From Ochotona curzoniae (lineage: Eukaryota; Chordata; Mammalia; Lagomorpha; Ochotonidae): a stretch of DNA of 64,000 nucleotides. Position 1 is the first letter of the stretch, and each line of letters starts with the position of its first letter. The notes below the pieces were generated by a model. It was not told where the DNA came from, did no database searches, and worked only from the letters and a program-made list of their open reading frames with translations. Made by a program: the position numbers and the translations under genes. Positions 22,895-34,345 of this stretch are shown here, in pieces. The stretch covers positions 24,357,501-24,421,500 of the forward strand of contig NW_024466512.1 in the NCBI RefSeq assembly GCF_017591425.1, written 5' to 3'.

Positions 22895-23075
22895 AGCCTT
22901 GGCTCAGTATCCACCATGTACTAGACTACACTGGGCATTTCACGCGTATTCTCATTTATGGCAGAGGTGCTCTCGTTTCCGGTTCATTGAGAAGAAAGTG
23001 AGACCTCAAGGCAGGTCCCTGCTGAGGGACATGCAGATATTGAAGGGCTGGAGCCGGGAGGTGACGGTGGCTGGA
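22895..23075 (-). repeat. MIR fragment (reverse)
   Basis: 'accatgtactagactacact', 'gggcatttcacgcgtattct' and 'gaagaaagtgagacctcaag' match reverse MIR. Confidence 0.6.
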
Positions 23076-23393
23076 CTGGCTCAAAGCTTCCCTGCCCCGC
23101 CGCCCCTTGTTTCAGAGCTGGGCTCTGTGTGTGTGAAATCACGGTGTCTTCACTGTGTTGCAAAATGAACTAAATAAAAAGATGTAATTTTTCACAAGGA
23201 TAAAAATATTCCCTCTGAAGCATGCTTTTTAAAATTCCTACGATTTTGTTCTTGCCTTTTTTTTTTTTTTTTTTTGGTATTAAGAAGTATTTTGATGGTT
23301 ATAGTGTGGAGGGGGAGTTGGATGTTTTCTTTATTGTGTTAGTTAACAAAATGAAACATTGGCAGCCCTGCATGAGTGCCCCAGAACTTGGTG

Positions 23394-23424
23394 TTTTCTT
23401 TCTTTCTTTCTTTCTTTCTTTCTT
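23394..23424. repeat. (TTTC)n microsatellite
   Basis: About seven TTTC units directly precede the reverse CSINE A-tail side, as is common for SINE-seeded microsatellites. Confidence 0.85.
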
Positions 23425-23734
23425 TAAGATTTACTTATTTTTCTTGGAAAGTCAGATATACAGAGAGGAAATACAGAAAGATTTTCCATCCACTGGTTCA
23501 CTCCCCAATTGGTCACAGTGGCTGGAGCTGAGCCAATCCAAAGCCAGGATATGCTTCTGGGTCTCCCACGTGGGTGCAGGGTCCCAAGGCTTTGGGCTTT
23601 CCTCAACTGCTTTCTCAGGCCACAGGCAGGGAGCTGGAAGGGAAGTGGCATAGCCAGGGTACGAACCAGCACCCATATGGGATCCTGGGCATGCAAGGTG
23701 AGGACTTTAGCCACTGTGTTACCATACTAGGCCC
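23422..23734 (-). repeat. CSINE (reverse) with target duplication
   Basis: Complete reverse element: 'taagatttacttatttttct', 'ttccatccactggttcactc', 'ctttagccactgtgttacca', 'taggccc'. 'ttggtgtttt' occurs on both sides (about 23388 and 23739). Confidence 0.9.
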
Positions 23735-23884
23735 AAAGTTGGTGTTTTTAAAACCCACCATGCTGGGAACCCTCAAAGTCCTTAAGGCACAGCTCCACAG
23801 TGTTGGCATCTCCATAAGGTGCTGGCACTCGGCTGTGTGGTGTGCCTCCACCATGCCTGGGAAACAAGAACCACTAATTTCAGG

Positions 23885-23965
23885 CCTTGCCTGGCTTAAC
23901 AGATTAGGACACTGAGGTTTAGAGGAGTGAGGGTCCTGAGCCCATGCCCTCCCCTGCACTCGGCC
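23885..23965 (-). repeat. MIR fragment (reverse)
   Basis: 'cagattaggacactgaggtt' and 'tagaggagtgagggtcctg' match reverse MIR. Confidence 0.5.
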
Positions 23966-24064
23966 GCAGGCTGGAGGCTGCTGGTGAGCTAAGGCTCCTT
24001 GCTTCACCCACCATTCCACCCCCAAGCTTTCTCCTCCACCCCCTGTGTGTTTCACTTCAGAGCA

Positions 24065-24160
24065 GCCCTCCTCCCTATAGCCTGCCTATCAGTTTTTGTT
24101 TTCTGTAAGTTAGGCAGAGTTCGTTTTGTTGCTTATAGCCAAAGAACTTCGCTGAGCATG
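24065..24160 (+). repeat. Dispersed repeat copy A (LTR-like)
   Basis: 'gttttctgtaagttaggcag ... ttgcttatagccaaagaact' closely resembles 25485-25580 in the same orientation. I suspect an old ERVL-type LTR but cannot name it. Confidence 0.4.
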
Positions 24161-25484
24161 GGAGCATCTTCTCCATCTCTGGCCACCCTAGGTACAGCCT
24201 CATCCTCCATTTTCTCTTCTTCCTTCCTGTAACGCAACCCTTCCTCTTAGCCTGTTGTTCTGAAGACTCTCAGGGCTGCATTCCTGGCCTTGTGGAGGGC
24301 TGCAGGCAGCTTTGGTGGCATCCTGCAGGTGCTCTGGCCTGGAAGGACTTCATGCAGAGCCTCAGCAGGGAAGCTGTAACTGTGTGCTCTGTCCCCTGCT
24401 GGCCAGGGACACCATGAGGCCAGTGCTTCCCCTCGGAGCTTGGCAATTCAAAAGGGTCCCTTATGTCAGTGTCAGGCTGGCTAGGAGGAGTGGGCCAGCT
24501 ACCGCTCTGGACCTGCCTTGTACTTTGGTAACAGTCTTGGTTATGTACATGTGGCCTGCCCTGTGTGTACGGGAGTTGGAAGGTGGATTTCCTATGGACA
24601 TGCTGGTGGATGGTTTTCTTGGGAACAGGCACATTTGGTCTACACAGCGAATGTTGGCACTTTGCAGAGGCAAGTGTACCTCTGGGCTGACCAAAAGCTG
24701 TTGTCACTCACGCCCCAGCTCATCCACAGTGACAGCTGTGCAATGTGGCCTCGGAGTGGCTGCCAAATGTGGCTGTGGTGGGCATGCCACAAGCAGGAGG
24801 AGCACCTGCTCTCTTCATTAGAAAGAAGAATCAGCGTGGTTCTCAGGACGCCTGAGCCTTCTGCAGAAAGGGACAGGATCTGGCTCCCCCTGGAGGGAAC
24901 AGAGCAAACCAGGGAGTAGCTCATTTCCTAGGAGCTCTGTGATGCAGGAGAGAGAATCCGTCAGCTCACAGAGTGGGAGACAGCTAATGAGGCCAGTGTG
25001 TTTACAACGTGAGAAAATATTGACAAATAGAGTCACGCTTCATGCTGTGCGTAGCATCTACGGCAGTGGTAAGAATAACAGCAGGACTTAGCTATGGTTA
25101 ATTTTTGTCAGGTTTTGGTGCCTGGCATTCCCTCTTCCTAAAAACATTCTTCTTTCCTAGCAAGAGATTGCTTCTTGCCTTTTGTGGGAAGTTTCTGGAG
25201 AAATGATAGTCCAGGAAACTGCCCTCGCTCTGTAGATACCTCTCTGGAGCTTCTTCCAGCAGTTGCCAAGGGGCTGAGCCAAGAGGCGGGCACAAGTCCT
25301 AAATGCATCCAATTGGAATCTCCCCTGAGTCTTCCATTTTTCAGAACAATGCAAGGATGGAAGAATTATTTGGAATTTAGTCCTTTTTTCACCTGAGTGA
25401 GGCTGTCAGAAGGTTCGGGCTCCTTCTGGAGCTATCTGTCCAGAGCCTGGTGCTTCAGCCTTCCTTTTAAGCCAGTGAGCTCCC
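24161..25484. other. Intronic, unassigned
   Basis: It contains a 169-codon ORF (24312-24821, +) that resembles nothing I recognise and that I do not support as a gene. Confidence 0.35.
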
Positions 25485-25580
25485 CCATTACCTGCCAGTC
25501 AACTTCCTTTTGCTGTAAGGCAGGCAGAGTTGGCTTTGGTTACTATTTACAACTAAAGGACTCCACTGAGCATCACCTGT
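25485..25580 (+). repeat. Dispersed repeat copy B (LTR-like)
   Basis: 'ttttgctgtaaggcaggcag ... ttactatttacaactaaagg' pairs with copy A about 1.4 kb upstream. Confidence 0.4.
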
Positions 25581-26889
25581 CTGCACTAGCGCTGCCTTCA
25601 TCGTGGAGGCTACCAGAAGGCTGTCTGCACACTCCAGGTACTGTGACCCTGCCCATCTGACATGACCTTGGGTGTCTGTTCCTTGTCACACAGGAACACA
25701 AGGCCACATGACCAGGCTTCAATTTGGACCCAAAGCGACATTACCAGCTCAATCAGCTGGTTATTCACCAGGCTTGGCTACAAATGCCAGAAAGCCTCTC
25801 GACTGTTTCCAAAAATAAAATCCAGCCTCACAGGATGAGGATCTGCCACCATTGTGCAAATTCCAAGTGATATGGCATCAATTTGAAGAAAATTCTCGAG
25901 GGAGCCCCAAAGCATCTGGAACAATGGCAGCAGCCCTGGGATGGATGGGTGGCATCTCTGACGACTGCTCAGGAGAGAGAAGCCGACTCATGTGAAGCGA
26001 GTTACTCTGGCATATTCATTAAATAGTCCATCTAATTATCTAAAAGGCACACTCCACAGTGGAGACATGTGTCCGATCCCTAAGAGTTAGAACTCTTTGG
26101 AAAATCCCCAACATGCCCTTTAAGAAGCTCTCCCCCTGGCCATGGCCACACGAGGACTTTTCCCTCCATGTTGACAGCACATGGAGATTAACAGGCAGTG
26201 GCCATTGTCTGCTGTTCTGTGTCTTCTGCCCAAGGAGAAACTGCCAGTCTAAACTAGGAGAACATTGGCAACCCTCCGATTTAAGGACCCCATAATAGAC
26301 ATCATGAACGCTTCCTTGCTTTCTGAGTTGTTCTTAGATGGGAAGAGGTTTGCCATTAGGTTTCCCAAAATAAAAGTGTTTGTGTGTGTGTGGGTGGGTG
26401 GGTGTGTCTGTGCGGGTGGAACTGTGGGCCCCAAGCTGAAAAATTAGAGTCTGTGGAACACACCTTCTCCTCCCCCCATCTTGATAAGCTCGATCAGTCC
26501 ACCCCCATACAGCAAGGCAGGAGAAGTGAGCAAACCCTTGGTCAACCACCCTCATGCCCTTGTGCCAGGTGCTGGGGCCCTGAGCCATTCTAGCAATTGA
26601 AGTATCCCTATTTCAGGCAGGGGGCAGAAGAAACAGGTATGGCTCTTGATGTGCCTTTTGATGGGGAGACAAAGGAGGAGTGAAGCTTTCAGAATTGACT
26701 TCTGTCCCTTGGTGTCTGGCAGTTTCCATCTGTTTGTGATCAAAAGATCACAGCCCAAAGAGGGGAAGAAGAGAAGAATCTCTACTTCTAGCCAGCTCCA
26801 AAGACGTTCTTGGATTATTTATTTGTTCTGTAACTCATTTCTGTCAAACATCCCTTTTCTATCTCTTGTCATAAAAAATTGAAGTGCTA
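25581..26889. other. Intronic, unassigned
   Basis: A (TG)n/(GGTG)n run occupies 26381-26412. The AT-rich stretch 25990-26050 ('attcattaaatagtcc') is unusually plain but not assignable. Confidence 0.35.
26381..26412. repeat. (TG)n microsatellite
   Basis: TG dinucleotides grading into GGTG units. Confidence 0.8.
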
Positions 26890-27010
26890 GTTTCTCAGTG
26901 AATGTCCTGGCTTTAACTATCTGTCTGACCTTGGACAAATTATTTAACCTCTCTAAACCTGTTTTCTTGAGTGGAAGTCCAGGGCCTGACACAACACAGG
27001 TGCTCCCTGT
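26890..27010 (+). repeat. MIR fragment
   Basis: 'ctatctgtctgaccttggac', 'aaattatttaacctctctaa' and 'ggcctgacacaacacaggtg' follow MIR closely. Confidence 0.75.
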
Positions 27011-27639
27011 GTGTGGGCATGTATGTCCTGGCATCTCAAATCCTTCCTCTTTAACTCGCTCTGTGGCTTCCCTGGCGATTGAGGGCAGTCCTAACAGGGT
27101 GGCCATCACCATTGTCCCTCGGCACACTTCATGTCCATCTGAGGCTTACTAACAGATATCCTTTTGCATTCTCCCGTGCACACTCCATCACTGCGTTAGC
27201 ATCAGGAGCCTGGGGTTGACGTCTACATGGTTTGCCCAGCAGAACTGCCATTGGCTGACCGTTGCTCGGTGCCCTTCCCTTTTGTGTGTCAAAAGGTGTT
27301 TATTTGTTGACTCCCTATGTTTGGAAATCTCTCCACAGGCAAGTTTCCCAGCATCCTTCAAGTCTTAGTTGTCTGTGTCATGTCATCCCCTAATAAATAG
27401 GAGAGACTGTGAAGTTTGTCCCTGTGTTTTGATACTTTTCATTCCTATTTCTCTCTTGAATTCACACAACCAGATATTTCTAGAGTCAATACTATCCTTT
27501 TTGTGAAGTTGATTTACAAAGTGGGTCCCCTAGAGACTTGCCCCCTAATCTGAATTGTCAACTGGGGACCACCAGAGATTGATGGTGGAGGGTTATGATT
27601 GTCTACGTGTTGCGCTTTCATCCAATTTTCTGATGTGTT

Positions 27640-27800
27640 TTGGTAATGATGTTGACAGTTGTGTGAAGATCTGTTACTGAAATTAAAGCCGCCGCAGCAG
27701 CATTTTTGAGCTTGATGATTAGATTTGATTAGATCGGAGTGGGTTTTACTTCTCCCTCCGAGTCAGCAGAGATTTACCGTCCACTGACTGATTTAACTTC
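27640..27800. promoter_or_regulatory. Candidate regulatory block with paired GATTAGAT
   Basis: 'gattagat' occurs at 27717-27724 and again at 27727-27734, ten bases apart (one helical turn), next to 'gaaattaaagccgccgcagc'. This is a plausible paired homeodomain site. The block is repeat-free. Function is inference. Confidence 0.3.
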
Positions 27801-28299
27801 ATGCAGTAAGACGGGTAGCGACATAACCTACCCACTGAAAAGGAAATGCCAGGGAGCGTCGGAAAGAAGCTCAGCCTCATTTGCCTTTGTGTTGACCTTG
27901 AAGGGTTGGAGAAGGTTCCCATTCTCTAAGGTTTCTACCCATGGAGTGGCACAGAGACATTAAATGCTCGTATGTTTTGGTGGGCATTAGTAGTGATGGG
28001 CATCTTCCCTCAGTAGCTATCACTTGAGTGAGTCAGAAGCTTTCATGAAATCAGATAAGGCAAAAAGAATAGGAGTCTGGTTTCTGAATTCTTGTTGCCA
28101 CTGGCAGGAGGTAGGAGCAAGCCAGTTACGAGTCTGAGTCTAGATGTCTCAAAGTCACAGCGAGTTGCTGGAAGAAGACAGCCCTGCCAGGGACCTCCTG
28201 TAATGTGACATGCACAGTTTCACTTTGTGTGCGAGTTCTCGCAATGATCATAACCAGTCATTCCCAGAAGAGGAGCAACAGACGGGGGGAAAAAAAGTG
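27801..28299. other. Intronic, unassigned
   Basis: Nothing recognised. Confidence 0.35.
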
Positions 28300-29215
28300 G
28301 AAATTTTCAAGATGCAACCTAAATTCAGACTCCAGTTTTCACTAACAGAACTGGCAAAGGTTTAGGCAAGTTACACTACTCAGTGTTGAGATGGGTATTT
28401 TCATGAGCTACCAGTGGGAATATGAAAACCTAAGAAATCTATCAAGAAGTACTTAAATCCTTAAAAACACACAGAACATTTGACTCTATAATTTTCCTTC
28501 TCTAACTGTCCTGGAGAAATAATCATAAATAAATGGTGAAAAATTTATTTGCAAGGATGAGCATTGAGGTGCAGTAGATAAAGCTACTGCTTGGGATATG
28601 ATACCACATATGGGAAGGCTTGGGGTGGTGTCCTTTGCTTCTGATCCAGCCTCCTGCCAGCACACCTCAGGAGGCAGAAGATGGTTCAAGTTCTCGAGTC
28701 CCTGCTACATATGTGGAAGACCTAAAAGGGAATTACTGACTCCTGTTTTAGGCCTGGTCTAGTCCTGGCTGTTGCAGGCATTTGGGAGTAAACCAGCAGA
28801 TGAAAAATAACACACACGCACACTCTCTCTCCTGCTGTCTGTTTCTGTGCCTTTCAAATAAAAATAGGTATTTTTGCAAGACTGTTATACTTTGTTATAC
28901 TTTTTATAATAGCCAAAAAACAGAAGCATCTTAATAATCAATAACTAACAAAATGGTTAGTAATGAAACATCAGCATAATAAAATTCCTTAAAAATTCTC
29001 CTCCAAGAATATTTCAGGATATGAGAGAAATATTCATATTATAACTAATGTAAAGAAGCATAATGTAAAACTTGCTGTAGCACATTTAAATATGCACAGA
29101 AAAGGACTAGAAGAAGGCACGCCAAAGTATTAAGTGCTATTCCAGGTGGTTGAGTTAGAGGTTATTTTTATTTTCTATTTTTTTTTTTCAAATTTTTATA
29201 AAATTGGCTCACATT
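28300..29215 (+). repeat. Ancient L1-like sequence split by a CSINE
   Basis: 'ataatagccaaaaaacagaa', 'gcaccttaataa'-like text and the end 'ttttattttctatttttttt ... caaatttttataaaat' resemble an old L1 3' region. Diverged, boundaries uncertain. Confidence 0.4.
28552..28872 (+). repeat. CSINE (old)
   Basis: 'gaggtgcagtagataaagct', 'cctgccagcacacctcagga' and 'gggagtaaaccagcagatga' are present, with tail 'cctttcaaataaaaatagg'. Confidence 0.82.
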
Positions 29216-30284
29216 TTTTATTTACAGTCAAGAAAAATGTCTAATGATCATGATGATAGCATCTATAAGGTCACCCTAAAGGATTTTTTGGTTGTTATTG
29301 TTTTGTTTTCAGCATTTCAGACCCTCAGGAAGAGAGCAGGGAGAACAATTACATGTTTCTCTTCACCTCATTTACGAAATGTTAGCAGAAATTCTATAGG
29401 CTCCAGGTGCTTTGTCTTTCAGTTGCTTGACAGTGTTCTGTACCTTGTCGAGAAAAATTAGAGGGATTCTGCAGATTCTTTTGCCTGGTTTTGCAGGATG
29501 GAGTTGAAGCCTTAACTGAGAAGTTTTTTGAAAAGGTCTTTTCATAGCTTTGGGGCAGATTCATTCTGACTTAGCAGTTTTCCATCCAGTAATAACTAGG
29601 AAGCTGGCAACTGCCGTGTGTGTGCGTGTGTATGGCGCTTAAGTCTATGCTAGCGTGTGTTTTACAATGTTAGGAGAGTACCAGACACCTTCAGGGCTCA
29701 TTGTTCTATTTCTTTGTGCTGTATTCCTTTGAGCCTCTGCCCTGCTGTGTGTAGAGGCCTCTATTTCTCTCCCTCTAAGTGATGTCAGAGCTGGAAATGA
29801 AAGGCCCCCTGCTCCTAGCTGTGGCATGAGGCAACTGGACCACATGATTAAGGCATCTTCAACTCCAACCTGGTGGGCTTGGATGGCACTTGGAGTAGGA
29901 TACTTCCTCTACCTTCTCATCGTTTTTTTCCCCCATGTCCCACCTAAGATTATAGTCTAAAGCCTCCTATTTTTTGTAGAAGCTACAACTCTTCAGCCAC
30001 GTAAAGACAGAGCAGTGAAGCTACCCACAGAATCAAAGGGGATAGTTCGAGGTTATAGGCATTTCTTGGTGACTTTGAGCTGGTTGAGCTAGTGTACATA
30101 ACAAATCCATGTGTCAGGAACATACACGTGTTGGCCACCTTCATGGCCTCTAAGGCCTTGACCTTGCATGCCACGGTGTGGCCATTTGATCAACATCATT
30201 ACACCTTCATTATTCTTAAGGACCCAGCTGTGACCTTCAGTGGACAGGACTTCGCAGACACAACTGACGATGAATTCAAACTCA
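29216..30284. other. Intronic, unassigned
   Basis: No exon or clear repeat; a (TG)n-like run lies near 29617. Confidence 0.35.
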
Positions 30285-30563
30285 TCCTGCGGGGTAGGCA
30301 TTTGACCTGCCGTTTTAGAGGCCTAAATCCCGCATCAGAGTGCCTGGGTGTGGGTCTCTACTCCAGCTCCCGATCCCCGCTTCTTGCCATCCTGAGAGGC
30401 AAAAAGTTCACATCATTGGGTCCCTGCCACAAGGTGGGAAACCTGAATGGAGTGTCAGGCTGCTGGTGTTAGTCTGTCCAGGTCCTGGCAGCAGTGAGCA
30501 TTTGAGGAGTGAATCAGTGGCTGGGAGATCTCTGTCTCTCAAAAAAAAAAAAAAAAAAAAAAA
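30285..30563 (+). repeat. CSINE (old) with long A-tail
   Basis: 'cccgcatcagagtgcctggg', 'tgccatcctgagaggcaaaa' and 'gaggagtgaatcagtggctg' are followed by an A-run of about 23 bases at 30541-30563. Confidence 0.75.
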
Positions 30564-30744
30564 ACCATCCTAGCCCAGCACTGGAGGTTCTGGAGGGCTG
30601 AGAAGCATGAAGTTCTAGAAGCATGTTCTAGAAGAAGGTCTAGAGGTCTGGTCCCTGATTATAGGGGAGATAGAACCCGCGCGTATGGCGAAAACTGAAA
30701 ATGAGAGCAAGTATCTTGCTAGAGATCCTGCCGTGACTGCCTGG

Positions 30745-30915
30745 CGTTGTGCTGAGCTCTGGATGAGGCCCTTCTCCTCTGATCCTCAGCAGGCCTTGGG
30801 GAGACTCTCCTGGCGTCTGTGTTACAGAGGAGCAGAGGTAGGAGAAATGTCCCAGAACCTGCTCCAGATTGTGAAGAACACAGGCCCACGGCCCACTGTA
30901 GCCATCAGGCTGGAA
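30745..30915 (-). repeat. MIR fragment (reverse)
   Basis: 'gatcctcagcaggccttggg', 'gtctgtgttacagaggagca' and 'gaggtaggagaaatgtccca' follow reverse MIR. Confidence 0.5.
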
Positions 30916-31067
30916 GAGTGACCTGGTTGTGTTAAAGGGAAATCCCCTTAGCCCATGGGGCACCTCTGCCAGTCCTTCATGGAGGGCTCCCTGGGAAGTG
31001 GTCACTTTAAGAAGGGCCCTGGTGATTCCTTTCATCAGACAGGCCTGGGAGACAGGATCTGACACGA

Positions 31068-31252
31068 CTGCACTGGTTCTTGCCTGCCTGCAAGTTAGAA
31101 TCATCCAGGGAGCTTCTAGAACAAATACCAGTAACCAGCTCCACCCCAATGTGTTCTGATTTAATTGTCCTGGGGTAGGGCCCAGGCTTCAGTATCTTAA
31201 AGCTCTCCAGGCGATTCTAAAGGTGCAGCCAGGGTTGAGAACCGCCGCTCTG
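31068..31252 (+). mobile_element. MER5-type hAT transposon remnant
   Basis: 'actggttcttgcctgcctgc', 'gttagaatcatccagggagc', 'ggggtagggcccaggcttca' and 'gggttgagaaccgccgctc' match the MER5A order from end to end. Confidence 0.75.
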
Positions 31253-31640
31253 CTGCCTCTGCTGATTAAAATTAAATCAACCTGACTTACTCTAAAGAAA
31301 CACTGGTAAAAGAAGAATTGCTTGGAGCTGGCCAGCTGTCTTCCACCTCCAGTCCAACAATCAGAGAGGCATAGAAGGGCTAAAAGAAGAGAAGCAAAGG
31401 AGCCAGCAAGGTGGGTTGCAACCTCTGTACCCACTCACTCTCCAGCTCTGTGCCAACCACACTCTGACCCCCTGCAGGTGCTGCTTGAGCAGGGCTTTGA
31501 CAAAGAGAAGTCACTGCTTGCTGCACCAGTGTTCCTTAAGCTTGGAGGGCCTGCCACAGCGGATCACAGGGCCCTGTCGCACAGTTTCTGATGGGCTGTG
31601 TCCGGAGAAGGTGCTAGTCAGATCACTGGCTTGGTGCTTT
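31253..31640. other. Intronic, unassigned
   Basis: Nothing recognised. Confidence 0.35.
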
Positions 31641-31930
31641 TGTGGTTTCATTTTATTTGAAAGGCAGAGAGAGAAGAGAGAATCTTTTATCTGCTGGTTC
31701 CCTCCCCAAAATGGCTTCAACAGCCAGGACTGGATCAGACCAAGGCCAGTGACTGAGGGAGGAGAAACTCCATGACTCAGGAAGCACACCTGAGCGGCAG
31801 GGACTCAAGTGCTTGAACCATCACCTGCTGCCTCCCAGGGTGGGCATTAGTAACAACCTGGATTGGAAGCAGAAGTGCCAGGACTGGAGTTGGCATTCTG
31901 ACATGGGATGCGGGCACTCCAAGATTGCAC
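31641..31930 (-). repeat. CSINE (old, reverse)
   Basis: 'attttatttgaaaggcagag', 'tttatctgctggttccctcc', 'ccatcacctgctgcctccca' and 'acatgggatgcgggcactcc' are present. Confidence 0.82.
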
Positions 31931-32290
31931 TTCAAATGTTGCTTCCCTCCCCCCGCCACCACTCCATCCTACCCTCAGGCTCTGGTGGTTTGTGCTTTGG
32001 AGGAAACATTTCTCTGACTCCGCGTTTGCTTGGGGAATGGGCCCTTGGACATTTGCAGGGATCCCCACGGAGGCATCCACACAGTGATTCAAGGAGCACG
32101 CTGCCTCCATCTCCTCCCTCAGTCACAGGTTATTACACACACTGTCAGACCCCAGTGCAGATTCATCAGATCTCTCAGCAAAACACACATGATGGCTCAT
32201 GACTGCCAGGCAGTGTTATCTCACCTGGAAGGAGTGGCAGTTGAGTCAGACCAGAGTCTTGCCTGAATGGAGTTCTTGGAAGGAAAGCAA

Positions 32291-32326
32291 CACACACACA
32301 CACACACACACACAGAGAGAGAGAGA
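32291..32326. repeat. (CA)n(GA)n microsatellite
   Basis: Twelve CA units, then about six GA units. Confidence 0.9.
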
Positions 32327-32424
32327 ACAATGTGATTTCAGAGGACAGGAAGTGACCAGGAGGAAAGCCTTTGTGGAGGGGACACTGGCAGATGAGACTG
32401 GAACTACAACAACAGCCTACTAGC

Positions 32425-32738
32425 CCCATTCTTACCTTGTATCCACCAGGATCCCATATGGGTGCAGGTTCGTATCCTGGCTACTCTACTTCCCTCCCAG
32501 CTCCCTGCCTGTGGTCTAGGAAAGCAGTAGAGGACCGCCCCAAAGCTTTGGAACCCTGCATCCTCCTGGGAAACCAGAAGAAGCTCCTGGCTCCTGGTTT
32601 CAGATTGGCTCAGCTCTGACCATTGCAGCCACTTGGGGAGTGAACCAGAGGATGGAATATCTTTCTCTCTGTTTCTCCTTCTCTCTATAAATATCATCTG
32701 CCTTTCTGATAAAAAAATAAATAGCTCTTTTAAAAAGA
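32425..32738 (+). repeat. CSINE, 5'-truncated or diverged head
   Basis: 'aggatcccatatgggtgcag', B-box-like 'ggttcgtatcc', 'gcccaaagctttggaaccct', then tail 'tgataaaaaaataaatagct'. Confidence 0.88.
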
Positions 32739-32964
32739 AAAGACAAGACAGTCTCTAGAGTGGTTTTGAGCTGGGCAGGCATACAGAACAGGAAGCCAGC
32801 TCAAGGTAACGTGTGGCAATCAGCTGGCACTTCAAGCTCTTTCCAATTCTTGTCTCACTGGGATCTCCTAGCATCCTATGATGTAAGACCATGGGAGGCT
32901 TTGTCCTTATGTTTGGTTATATACTAAGCAGGAGGGCAAGGATTGGGGCTGGTGAGAGCTGGAG

Positions 32965-33120
32965 CTTAACACAGTGTGTCTCAGATTCTCCCATGCACAT
33001 AAATCACTGGGAACCTGCTAACATGGAGCCTCTCACTCAAGGAGTCTGGGGCATCGCCTGTGACTGTGAATTTCTGGTAAGCTCTTTGTTGATCTGTAGA
33101 CCATACTTTGAGTAGCAAAT
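32965..33120 (+). mobile_element. MER5-like hAT remnant
   Basis: 'cacagtgtgtctcagattct', 'cataaatcactgggaacctg' and 'agaccatactttgagtagca' follow MER5 with divergence. Confidence 0.55.
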
Positions 33121-33879
33121 CCAGGTCAGCCTGAATGCCAACCATGTTCATTTAGTCAGAGTTGGGAGTAGGGGAGGATTATTGCCTAGTCTGGCTGCAT
33201 CCTTGGAGTTAACCTGTCCCCATCCTTTGGTCCAGCATCGGGGGTCCTTGGGTCTTTTCTGACACTGACATGCACGCTAGGCAGAAGCAGCAGGGCCTTC
33301 CCTCCCTGTCGGGGAAGGCAAAAGACTGGAGTCCCTGCTGATGTCGCACCCGGCCTTCAGCTTAGGCACAGCTCAGGCTGGGCCATACATACTGATGATG
33401 GCAGCACACTGGTTCCCGCCAGTCTGATTTACGCTTGGGAGGTGCGCATCAATTCCAATAGGGAACTTGTTGAGTTATTTTAGGCTTCAGTTTTGATAGC
33501 AAAAACCAACTCCATGAAGCCAACGGTTTCTTTTTTCAGCTCCGTCTCCAAGGCAGGCCTCCTTGCTTCCTTGCTAAGCAGACCTAAGACCCCCCTTGGG
33601 TTCTCAGAGCCGACTTCCTCCCTGTCCTCCTTCTTCAGGCTCTCATTTGGTCTGGTGCCCTGGAGAGTCACCACGAAGAGTCTCTCAGGGGGAAAAATAT
33701 ATCAGCATAGATTGCAAACAGCTGGCTTGCTTTCTGCCGGCAGGAATGTCATCACATAAGCACCAGAACCAGAGGTGGAAACCACACAAGGCTTGAATTC
33801 TCCCCAACGCCTGCCCCCTCGGGTGAGCAGAGCCGCTCAGACGCCCCGCAGTCTCCTGAGCCCGGCTTCCTCTCACTAG
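33121..33879. other. Intronic, unassigned
   Basis: Nothing recognised. Confidence 0.35.
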
Positions 33880-34345
33880 GGCACCAGACGATGGCGTTGC
33901 TAGAACCGCTCCTCCTGACCCTGGTATTCCAGACATCACAATTCAGAGCCTGTCATGGTGAGCAGCTTGCCAACGGACTCACAGAGCCTGTCACAAAAGG
34001 TGCCCGAGCAGAGGCCCCGTTATCAATTACCCCGGGCCCTCTTAGCTGTCAGGGCCCACCTGGCCCAGCTGTTCAGAACTTACCCATAAATCCCAGGCAA
34101 ACCCCGTCGTAATTTGGCAGAAAATGGCTCATGAATACCAACCAAGTGGAGATGCTCCACTCGGGCTACCCCTGTCCTGAAGGTCCCGCAGAGGACGCTG
34201 AGGAAGCATCCACGTCACACCTTTGCACAGAATGCTCCCTGCTACCAAATGAACAAGAGCAGCTGAGCCAGCCCGTCCCGGTCGACATTTTGCTCAACTC
34301 CACACTTATCGAGCCGTACGACCAGGCATACGACCAGGTGCTCAG
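33880..34345. promoter_or_regulatory. Candidate conserved non-coding block
   Basis: Repeat-free, with retained CpGs and words such as 'gttatcaattaccccgggcc' (GATA plus homeodomain-like) and a tandem 'tacgaccagg' pair at 34317-34338. Two short ORFs overlap it, but neither has convincing splice sites. Confidence 0.28.

Noticed and set aside
24312..24821. 169-codon ORF on the plus strand
   Set aside because: Cysteine- and serine-rich low-meaning translation, no family resemblance, no splice or promoter context.
29204..29461. Exon-like stretch after 'ttttttatttacag'
   Set aside because: The acceptor-like text is followed by an 85-codon ORF with no recognisable product and no good donor.
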